DNA from: an uncultured Erysipelotrichaceae bacterium
GTDB lineage: Bacteria > Bacillota_I > Bacilli_A > Erysipelotrichales > Erysipelotrichaceae
DNA length: 6,633 nucleotides
Direction of reading: 5' to 3'
Assembly (NCBI GenBank): GCA_902795875.1
Contig: CADBND010000160.1
Coordinates: 1-6,633 of the forward strand
Below, piece by piece: positions 1 through 6,217 of this stretch. The position numbers and the translations under genes are program-made. How positions within the stretch are numbered: position 1 is the stretch's first letter; every line of letters starts with the position of its first letter. The notes beneath the pieces are model-generated. The model saw only the letters and a list, made by a program, of their open reading frames with translations, searched no databases and was not told the DNA's origin.

Positions 1-991
1 CAAGCTGCAGCTTCTGCAGTTCATCCAGACTTTGCGGTCTTATATGGAATTTCAGATCCGGTTTTCTGCCAATGACTCCCAAGCCCGAACAAGGCGCATC
101 AAGAAGGATCTTGTCAAAAGTCACATTCAGTTTATCTTTCAGTTCCCTGCCGTCGTAATTGGAAAGATGGAATTTCTCATAGCCGAGTTTCTTTCCCATC
201 TTTCGGATGAGCTCTACTCGGGAAGCGTGAAGATCATTTCCGTATGCATTCTCTTGCGCAACGATATCCAGACAGTTGAACAGTTTTGAGCCAGGTGCAC
301 AACACACATCAAGAAGCGTGTCACTTTCCTTAAGATCAAGATGCCTGTATAAGGAAGCGGAATTGCCATCCTGAACATAGAAACACCCTTCTTTATAAAG
401 ATCACTGTTCAAAAGGTTCGAAGAAGAACGGAATACATTATCATCGATGAATTCGATATTATATCCTTCCAGCATCTTTCTGTCGCATTTTTTTCTGTTT
501 ATTCGGTAACAGGTCTGCGGGATCCTGTGATAAACTTCCATAATCTTCAAAAGATCATCTTCTTCATATTGTGCTTTCAAAAGTTTATAGATCCATTCCG
601 GAAGAGAATAACGGATATATTCTTCGTTTGCCGGATTCAGATACTTTATCTTATGAAGCAAAGCATTCACGAAAGATTTTTCGTAACGATTGGCTGCCAG
701 TTCCACATATTCATTATTGACTACATAATCTTTCTCATGGAAATAAAAACGTTCAAAAAGTGCCATGCACAGAATGAGCCGGCATCTCAAAGAGGTCTTT
801 TGTTCGATCTGATCCTCAAATTGAAAGGAAAGAAATTCATAATTGCGTAATACGCCATTCACCAGATTTGTCACAAAAGGTCTTTTTACAGGAGAGATCT
901 TATTCAGTTCAGAACGCATCAAAAGATTGGAATAGGATTCCTCTTTGATCGTCTTATATAGGATCTCTAAAGCAAGTTCACGCTGATTCAT
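1..991 (-). CDS. rsmB: 16S rRNA (cytosine-967-C5)-methyltransferase RsmB, N-terminal 330 residues, cut by window edge
   Basis: RsmB (Sun/Fmu) transfers a methyl group from SAM to C5 of C967 in 16S rRNA. I translated this open frame by hand from ATG 991-989; it is open to the left edge, giving 330 residues of a protein usually about 430-450 long. Residues 1 to about 135 resemble the NusB-like RNA-binding domain (start MNQRELALEILYK, with YSNLLM at 20-25). The Rossmann methyltransferase part carries SAM motif I LLDVCCAPGSK (226-236) and motif IV DAPCSGLG (298-305) with Cys301. The catalytic cysteine of motif VI lies beyond the edge. Motif I departs from the usual CAAPGGKT. The start lies 2 nt after the priA stop (TAG-AT-ATG) with no good Shine-Dalgarno, so translation probably depends on coupling to priA. 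The ATG fits the family N-terminus, and the next Met is residue 25. Identity is firm. Confidence 0.93.
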   Translation of the reverse strand, partial: MNQRELALEILYKTIKEESYSNLLMRSELNKISPVKRPFVTNLVNGVLRNYEFLSFQFEDQIEQKTSLRCRLILCMALFERFYFHEKDYVVNNEYVELAANRYEKSFVNALLHKIKYLNPANEEYIRYSLPEWIYKLLKAQYEEDDLLKIMEVYHRIPQTCYRINRKKCDRKMLEGYNIEFIDDNVFRSSSNLLNSDLYKEGCFYVQDGNSASLYRHLDLKESDTLLDVCCAPGSKLFNCLDIVAQENAYGNDLHASRVELIRKMGKKLGYEKFHLSNYDGRELKDKLNVTFDKILLDAPCSGLGVIGRKPDLKFHIRPQSLDELQKLQL

Positions 992-993
992 AT

Positions 994-3150
994 CTATTCG
1001 AGGTATAAAGGATCGATATCGACCCGGATCCGGGAAACGTTGGATAAGGATATGTATTCATCCACGATCTTCTGTAAAGATCGCAACATTCCAAGCAGAT
1101 CTTTGTCCATGATCAGGACACGATAACGAAAGTGTTTCTGATGTCTCCCCAGTTCATAAGGCCGATAGCTTCTGTAAGGGAGCTTTTCGATCTTTTCATA
1201 GAGCGTATTGGCACTGCGAAGTACCTTCGCCTCATTCATATCTGTCAATAAGATCTCGATGATATGCGAATAAGGAGGATAATTCGCCTTATGTCTGTAA
1301 TTCATCTCTATATTATAAAAATAATTATAGTCTTGTGACAGGACTGCTTTCAAAGCATAATGATCGATATTGAAAGCCTGAATAAGGACCTTCCCTGTAT
1401 CTTTCGCCCTGCCGGATCTTCCAGAGGCCTGCATGAGCAAATCGAAAGTAGTCTTTGCGGAATTGTAATCCTGATGCATCAGACCGGCATCGGCATTTAA
1501 TATACCGACTAAAGTCACGTCGGGATAATCGAGCCCTTTGGCGATCATCTGTGTACCGATAAGGATATCAATCTCATGTCTTTCAAAACGTTTCAGAATC
1601 GCTTCATGAGCGCCTTTCCTGTACACCGAATCTCGATCCATCCTCTCAATTGAATGATTCGGGAAAAGCTTCAGCAGCTCCTCTTCCACTTTCTTCGTAC
1701 CGAAGCCATAAAAAACCAAAGTTCTGTTCGAACAGTTCGGGCACCTGTCGGGTACTTTATATATCCGACCGCATTGATGACATTTCAGAACATTTTCATC
1801 TTTATGATAATTGAGAGGCGAATCGCAATCGCTGCACATAAGCACCGAGCCGCACTCGGAACACTTGACAATCGGTGAATATCCCCTTCTGTTCAGTAAG
1901 ATAATAGCTTGTTTGTGATCCTCCATGCATGCGGATAGTTCCTGATAAAGGGGTTTGGAAATGATATAAGGATCTCTTTTCTTCATCTGTGCATTAAGAT
2001 CGATGATCTCGATCTTCGGAAAAGAATGATTGATTCTGTTTTTCAGTTCCAGAAGCTGATAATCTCCTCTTAAAGCCCTGGTATAGGAATCCAGAGAAGG
2101 AGTTGCAGAAGCAAGTAGTACTTTTGCCTTATGGTCGAGCGCTCTTTTGAAGGCAACATTTCGTACGTGGTAACAAGGGACATTATCCTGTTTGTAAGAC
2201 TGATCGTGTTCTTCATCGATGATGATCAGGCCAAGATCATGGAAAGGAAGAAAAATGGAAGAACGGGTTCCGACGACGATCTTGACTTCCCCGTCCCGGA
2301 TCCTCTTGTATTGTTCATATCTTTCCTGATCGGATAATTCAGAATGATAGAAAACAACATCATCAAAGCGCTGCTTTACTCTTTCGATCATCTGCGGTGT
2401 TAAGGAGATCTCCGGAACAAGGATCAGCACTTCCTTGTTTAAAGAAAGATAATATCTTGCTAAATGAAGATAGACTTCAGTCTTCCCCGAACCGGTAACT
2501 CCGAAAAGAAGTGATGCCATCTTGTCGGTGGAGATCACAGAATCATAAGCCATCTTCTGTTCCTTTGTCAGATCTTTAAAAGAAGTCCGTGAAATGCTTG
2601 TGTTTGTATAGGAAGATTCTTCTTCATATCCTTCGATGGCACCTATATCCAGAAGCTTGTTTACGATAGAAACAGATATCTTCCGGGCATCCGAAAGCAA
2701 CATCCCATCGTATAAGGAATCATATACTTCATTTTGTCTTTTTGTCAGATCGTAAACACCGTTTATTTTTCTCAATCGGATCTGCGTCTTCGGTCCTTTT
2801 TGAGTTTTTGAAGTCTTCAACGCCTTCGGAAGCATGCAATTGAGACAAGATATCAAAGGCGAGATGGTCGTCCTGGAAAGCCAGAAAGCCAGATCAAATA
2901 ATTCCTTCGAAATGACAGGCTGTGCATCGATCACATCGATGATCTTCTGCAATCTGTATCCCTTTTCTTTTGAGACTTCTTCCAAAGTCTTGTCGCTGTA
3001 TATGGAAGAAGATACGATCCCGATATTATGTGCACGGTTGAAAAGGACCTTTACCCTTGTGTATTCCTCGATCTTTTCATCGGAATAATATGTAAAAGGC
3101 CTGTTTACATTCAAACTTGCATTGGTGACATAGACTTCGGTCAGATACAT
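994..3150 (-). CDS. priA: Primosomal protein N', replication restart helicase PriA
   Basis: PriA is a 3'-5' superfamily 2 DNA helicase that recognises abandoned replication forks and reloads the replisome. The predicted 718 residues are close to the usual 730-800. Visible in order: an N-terminal DNA-binding domain (1-100, MYLTEVYVTN start); Walker A GVTGSGKTEVY (217-227, Lys223); Walker B DEEH (312-315); the SAT-type motif LASATPSLD (346-354); four CxxC pairs for two zinc ions (C430/433, C439/442, C457/460, C470/473); QMIAKGLDYPDVTLVGI (534-550); and motif VI QASGRSGR (574-581, more often QVAGRAGR). All eight zinc cysteines are intact. The frame extends 26 codons upstream to an ATG at 3228 inside sufB, but those codons cross the terminator and have no family resemblance, so I place the start at 3150. 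There is no usable Shine-Dalgarno: AAAGG sits only 1 nt from the ATG. rsmB follows after 2 nt. Confidence 0.95.
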   Translation of the reverse strand: MYLTEVYVTNASLNVNRPFTYYSDEKIEEYTRVKVLFNRAHNIGIVSSSIYSDKTLEEVSKEKGYRLQKIIDVIDAQPVISKELFDLAFWLSRTTISPLISCLNCMLPKALKTSKTQKGPKTQIRLRKINGVYDLTKRQNEVYDSLYDGMLLSDARKISVSIVNKLLDIGAIEGYEEESSYTNTSISRTSFKDLTKEQKMAYDSVISTDKMASLLFGVTGSGKTEVYLHLARYYLSLNKEVLILVPEISLTPQMIERVKQRFDDVVFYHSELSDQERYEQYKRIRDGEVKIVVGTRSSIFLPFHDLGLIIIDEEHDQSYKQDNVPCYHVRNVAFKRALDHKAKVLLASATPSLDSYTRALRGDYQLLELKNRINHSFPKIEIIDLNAQMKKRDPYIISKPLYQELSACMEDHKQAIILLNRRGYSPIVKCSECGSVLMCSDCDSPLNYHKDENVLKCHQCGRIYKVPDRCPNCSNRTLVFYGFGTKKVEEELLKLFPNHSIERMDRDSVYRKGAHEAILKRFERHEIDILIGTQMIAKGLDYPDVTLVGILNADAGLMHQDYNSAKTTFDLLMQASGRSGRAKDTGKVLIQAFNIDHYALKAVLSQDYNYFYNIEMNYRHKANYPPYSHIIEILLTDMNEAKVLRSANTLYEKIEKLPYRSYRPYELGRHQKHFRYRVLIMDKDLLGMLRSLQKIVDEYISLSNVSRIRVDIDPLYLE

Positions 3151-3156
3151 GCCTTT

Positions 3157-3165
3157 ATTATAACA
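3157..3165 (-). promoter_or_regulatory. Extended -10 promoter for priA-rsmB, predicted leaderless start
   Basis: The minus strand reads TGT then TATAAT, a perfect TGn-extended -10 element. Six bases (AAAGGC, 3156-3151) separate it from the priA ATG at 3150. The usual distance from -10 to the transcription start would put +1 at, or within a base or two of, the A of the start codon. No TTGACA-like -35 is present 16-18 nt upstream, where the terminator stem lies; extended -10 promoters can work without one. The sequence match is seen directly; activity and the leaderless transcript are inferred. Confidence 0.6.
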
Positions 3166-3189
3166 AAAGGAGCTAACCGATAGCTCCTT
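3163..3189 (-). terminator. Intrinsic terminator of the suf operon overlapping the sufB stop codon
   Basis: On the minus strand AAGGAGCTA (3189-3181) pairs perfectly with TAGCTCCTT (3175-3167) around a 5-nt loop TCGGT, giving a 9-bp stem followed by a T-rich run (TTTTGTT, partly within the stem). The first three bases of the 3' arm are the sufB TAG stop, and the 5' arm and loop encode the last residues of SufB. The T-run is short and broken by a G, so it may leak. On the plus strand no T-run follows the stem, so it looks one-directional. Confidence 0.75.
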
Positions 3190-4582
3190 CCATATTGATC
3201 TTAAGCAACTGATTGAGTTCGACCGCATATTCCATCGGCAGTTCTCTTGTGAACGGTTCGATGAAACCGAGGATGATCATCTGCGTGGCATCTTGTCTCG
3301 ACAGACCTCTTGACATAAGATAGAACAATTGTTCCTCCGAGATCTTGGAAACAGTCGCTTCATGTTCGATCGTCGATGTGCTGTTGGAAATGATATTTGT
3401 CGGTATCGTATCCGATGCGGAAATATCGTCCAGTATCAACGTATCACACTCAACTTTTGCCTTACAATGTGTCGCTTTGGAAGACATCGACACAAGGCCG
3501 CGGTAATTGACCTTACCTCCGGTACGCGCAAGCGACTTGGATATGATCGTTGAAGAAGTGTGCGGAGCCAGATGGATCATCTTCGCTCCGGCATCCTGTA
3601 TCTGTTTATTGGAGCCGACAGCGATGGAGATACATACGCCTTTCGCATTTTCCCCTGCGAGGATACAGGCCGGATATTTCATATTGATATGAGAACCGAT
3701 GTTACCATCTATCCATTCCATAACGCCGTTTTCTTCAACGAGCGTTCGTTTCGTTACCAGATTGAGTATGTTAGCCGACCAGTTCTGAACAGTTGAATAA
3801 CGGCATTTCGCATCTTTCTTGACAAAGATCTCAACTACAGCAGCGTGTAAGGAGTCGTTGGAATACTTCGGCGCTGTACAACCTTCGACATAATGAAGAT
3901 CAGAACCTTCATCACATATGATCAATGTTCTTTCAAACTGTCCCATCTGATCGGAATTGATACGGAAATAGGACTGTAACGGTTTTTCCAGCTTGACTCC
4001 TTTGGGAACATAGATGAAAGAACCGCCTGACCAGACAGCAGTATTGAGTGCCGCAAACTTGTTGTCAGCATAAGAAACGATCTTGCCGAAATACTCCTTG
4101 AAGAGATCAGGGCATTTCTTTAATGCTGTATCCGTATCATAGAAGATGACGCCTTTCGACTCAACTTCTTCCAGCATGTTGTGATAGACAACTTCGGATT
4201 CGTATTGGGTCGAAACACCGGCGAGAAATTTTCGTTCTGACTCAGGGATCTTCAGCTTTTCGAAAGTATTTTTGATCGTTTCCGGAACATCTTCCCAATT
4301 CTTTTCGACTTTTTCCGAAGGTTTCTTGTAATAAGTGAAATCGTTGAAATCGATCTCGCTGAGATCAGGACCCCATTCTGGCAATGGAAACTCCAGAAAC
4401 TTATGATAGGCTTTCAAACGGATCTCCAGCATCCAATCCGGTTCATTTTTCGCAGCAGAGATCTCGCGTATGACTTCTTCGCTCAATCCTTTACCGGTAT
4501 TGAATATCGTGACATCCCTGTCTTTGAAATCATATTTATATTCGTCCTGAGACTGTAAGATATCCTTATTTTTCGTATTCAT
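3173..4582 (-). CDS. sufB: Fe-S cluster assembly scaffold protein SufB
   Basis: SufB is the scaffold subunit of the cytosolic SufBCD complex, on which sulfide from SufS/SufU and iron are combined into nascent Fe-S clusters. The 469 residues match the usual length in Bacillota. The N-terminal family block is seen at 46-74 (NEPDWMLEIRLKAYHKF then LEFPLPEWGPDL), followed by the beta-helix core. The assembly residues equivalent to E. coli Cys405 and Glu434 are conserved as Cys379 (VECDTLIL) and Glu408 (IEHEA), with the same 29-residue spacing. An in-frame ATG at 4603 would add 7 residues, but ATG 4582 is preceded at 7 nt by a strong GAGGAG, so I chose 4582. This start lies inside sufU (17-nt overlap), so translation is probably coupled. 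The gene closes the operon; its last codons form part of the terminator stem. All family hallmarks are present. Confidence 0.96.
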   Translation of the reverse strand: MNTKNKDILQSQDEYKYDFKDRDVTIFNTGKGLSEEVIREISAAKNEPDWMLEIRLKAYHKFLEFPLPEWGPDLSEIDFNDFTYYKKPSEKVEKNWEDVPETIKNTFEKLKIPESERKFLAGVSTQYESEVVYHNMLEEVESKGVIFYDTDTALKKCPDLFKEYFGKIVSYADNKFAALNTAVWSGGSFIYVPKGVKLEKPLQSYFRINSDQMGQFERTLIICDEGSDLHYVEGCTAPKYSNDSLHAAVVEIFVKKDAKCRYSTVQNWSANILNLVTKRTLVEENGVMEWIDGNIGSHINMKYPACILAGENAKGVCISIAVGSNKQIQDAGAKMIHLAPHTSSTIISKSLARTGGKVNYRGLVSMSSKATHCKAKVECDTLILDDISASDTIPTNIISNSTSTIEHEATVSKISEEQLFYLMSRGLSRQDATQMIILGFIEPFTRELPMEYAVELNQLLKINMEGAIG

Positions 4583-4994
4583 TGATAAGCTCCTCGATCG
4601 CATGAATGCCTATCGTACCGCATTTGATACGGTTTGCCTGCTGATACAGCGTATCAAAGGCATTGGCCTCCTCAAGCGCATCTTCGTCAAATGGTTTTTC
4701 ATCGACCATTTTGTAATATTCATTGATGATCTGCCTGGCTTCAGAAAAGCTCTTTCCGGTCACAAGGTCACACATGATATCCGTGGAAGCGGTACAGATC
4801 GTACAACCTATTCCGTCGAATTTCACATCTTTTATGATCCCATCTTCTGCAAGCATGTATACTGTGATATCGTCGATACAGGATTCGGAAGCATTATGAA
4901 CCCACAGATATCTGTCATCTGTCACTTTCTTCTTATTATTGGGATTGTTATAGTGATCCAACATGATCTCTCTTTTTAGCTGCTTGTCCATCAT
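4566..4994 (-). CDS. sufU: Zinc-dependent sulfurtransferase SufU
   Basis: SufU is the NifU/IscU-fold protein of Gram-positive bacteria that accepts the persulfide sulfur from SufS and passes it to the SufBCD scaffold. It has 142 residues, as expected for the family. The zinc ligands known from B. subtilis SufU (C41, D43, C66, C128) align with Cys39, Asp41, Cys64 and Cys125, in ESCIDD, GIGCTICTAS and RIKC. The usual CGD signature is CID here, and two further cysteines, Cys67 and Cys75, are present. The N-terminus (REIMLDHYNNPNNK) is typical. Two adjacent ATGs (4994 and 4991) are possible; the first gives an ATGA overlap with the sufS stop, the second a 1-nt overlap. The ribosome site is weak (GGA about 9 nt upstream), so translation is probably coupled to sufS. 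The 3' end overlaps sufB. Confidence 0.95.
   Translation of the reverse strand: MMDKQLKREIMLDHYNNPNNKKKVTDDRYLWVHNASESCIDDITVYMLAEDGIIKDVKFDGIGCTICTASTDIMCDLVTGKSFSEARQIINEYYKMVDEKPFDEDALEEANAFDTLYQQANRIKCGTIGIHAIEELINEYEK
4590..4595 (-). promoter_or_regulatory. Strong Shine-Dalgarno that fixes the sufB start
   Basis: GAGGAG on the minus strand lies 7 nt before the ATG at 4582, inside the end of sufU. The upstream in-frame ATG at 4603 would place this motif inside the gene. The motif therefore favours the 4582 start and supports reinitiation by ribosomes leaving sufU. Confidence 0.8.
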
Positions 4995-6217
4995 AATATA
5001 CTATCCACACATTTCTCTATCGTCGTATCTTTAATCACATCGATAAAACGGTCGATCTCTTCCTTTGTATTGTAAAGATACATGGAAGCCCGTATTGTTT
5101 CATTGACGTCAATAATATTGTGAAGCAGTTTCGCACAATGATTCCCGGTCCTCACGGCAATACCGAGAGAATTGAAATAAGAGGCGGCATCCTGCGCGAA
5201 AATCCCCTTCACATTGAAGGTGACGATACCCGTTCTCGCATCCTTGTTGTAGATCTCGACGTTATCGAGTTTTTCAAGCTTGGAAATGAAGTGATCGGAA
5301 AGCTCTTCACCATATTTTTCGATTTCTTCCATTCCGATGCTTTGGAGATATTCGATCGCCTTTTTCAATCCAAGAACACCTTCGATATCCGGTGTTCCGG
5401 CTTCAAATTTTTCCGGCGTCTCCTGCAATATGATGCTTCCATCTTCATAGAAGCGTGCATTTGCCCCACCCCCGTAAAAGATCGGATCAAGTTGATCCAG
5501 AAGATCGAATTTTCCATAAAGAACGCCAACACCGGCCGGACCCAGCATTTTATGAGAAGAAAAGGAAAGGAAATCCACATCAAGATCTTGAACATCGATT
5601 TTAATATGTGGAACGCTTTGTGCACCATCCACGGAAACGACAGCTCCATTTTCATGAGCGATCGCACAGATCTCTTTGATCGGATAGATATAACCTAAGA
5701 CATTGGAAACATGAGGAAGTGCGACGATCTTCACTTTTTCTTTCTCAAAACACTTTTTGTATTCTTCCAGATCGAAACTTCCGTCTTTGTGGAACGGAAC
5801 ATAAGAGATCTTCGCTCCGCTGTTTTCACACGCCTTGAACCAGGGAAGGATGTCAGAAGCGTGTTCGACTTGTGAAGTAAGAACGACATCACCTTTCTTC
5901 AGAAACTTTCTTCCGTAATTGATCGCGACAGTATTTAAAGAGGAAGATGAACCGTAAGTAAATACGATAGACTTCGGATCTTTTGCGTTAATAAATGAAG
6001 CAACAGTCTTTCTCGTATCATCATATGCCTTGGAAACACGGAACGAGATATCGTAATCACCTCTGTGGATGTTGGTGTTTTCATGTTCGTAATAGTTTAC
6101 GATCTCGTCGATGACACATTTTGGCTTAAAAGAAGTCGCAGCCGAATCGAAATAGATGAGATCGGGATTGTTCACGATCATCGGAAAGTCTTTTCTGATC
6201 TTTTCTACATCGAACAT
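4991..6217 (-). CDS. sufS: Cysteine desulfurase SufS
   Basis: SufS is a PLP enzyme, class V aminotransferase fold, that converts L-cysteine to L-alanine and holds the sulfur as a persulfide. The 408 residues match group II desulfurases (about 405). Seen: IYFDSAATS (21-29), TNIHRGDYDIS (48-58), His119 in VEHASDILPW, Asp197 in SVDGAQ, the PLP lysine Lys223 in SSHKMLGPAGVGVLYG, and the persulfide cysteine Cys361 in RTGNHCAK. All catalytic residues are present. One oddity: the position equivalent to His342 of B. subtilis SufS, described as the zinc ligand exchanged with SufU on docking, is Gln342 (FAQD instead of HPHD). The start at 6217 is supported by AGAAAGGTGG 7 nt upstream and overlaps sufD by 13 nt. 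The TGA stop overlaps the sufU start. Identity as SufS, rather than CsdA or NifS, rests on sequence style plus the operon. Confidence 0.96.
   Translation of the reverse strand: MFDVEKIRKDFPMIVNNPDLIYFDSAATSFKPKCVIDEIVNYYEHENTNIHRGDYDISFRVSKAYDDTRKTVASFINAKDPKSIVFTYGSSSSLNTVAINYGRKFLKKGDVVLTSQVEHASDILPWFKACENSGAKISYVPFHKDGSFDLEEYKKCFEKEKVKIVALPHVSNVLGYIYPIKEICAIAHENGAVVSVDGAQSVPHIKIDVQDLDVDFLSFSSHKMLGPAGVGVLYGKFDLLDQLDPIFYGGGANARFYEDGSIILQETPEKFEAGTPDIEGVLGLKKAIEYLQSIGMEEIEKYGEELSDHFISKLEKLDNVEIYNKDARTGIVTFNVKGIFAQDAASYFNSLGIAVRTGNHCAKLLHNIIDVNETIRASMYLYNTKEEIDRFIDVIKDTTIEKCVDSIL

Noticed and set aside
527..850. A 107-codon plus-strand open frame rich in Phe and Ile, resembling a small membrane protein
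   Set aside because: It is antisense to rsmB, whose frame runs unbroken across it with family motifs. Hydrophobic runs are expected opposite Lys/Glu-rich coding sequence.
994..3150. PriA as a phage or plasmid helicase, implying a mobile region
   Set aside because: All zinc cysteines and helicase motifs are those of chromosomal PriA, rsmB follows immediately, and no integrase, transposase or flanking repeats are seen.
3151..3228. A 26-residue N-terminal extension of PriA from the ATG at 3228
   Set aside because: It would overlap sufB by 56 nt, pass through the terminator and promoter, and add residues unlike any PriA N-terminus; MYLTEVYVTN at 3150 fits the family.
4583..4603. A seven-residue longer SufB starting at 4603
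   Set aside because: The strong Shine-Dalgarno at 4590-4595 serves the ATG at 4582 with ideal spacing, and nothing comparable precedes 4603.
4602..4979. A 125-codon plus-strand frame opposite sufU
   Set aside because: It is fully antisense to sufU and shows no independent motif or ribosome site.
4991..4993. Possible TGA recoding as Trp, joining sufS to sufU
   Set aside because: Trp is encoded by TGG throughout, SufS ends at the normal family length, and sufU starts with ATG at the overlap in another frame.
5120..5698. A 192-codon open frame on the plus strand inside sufS
   Set aside because: It lies wholly antisense to the well-conserved sufS, has no ribosome site I can see and no recognisable domain. 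Long antisense frames arise readily opposite a gene with this codon bias.
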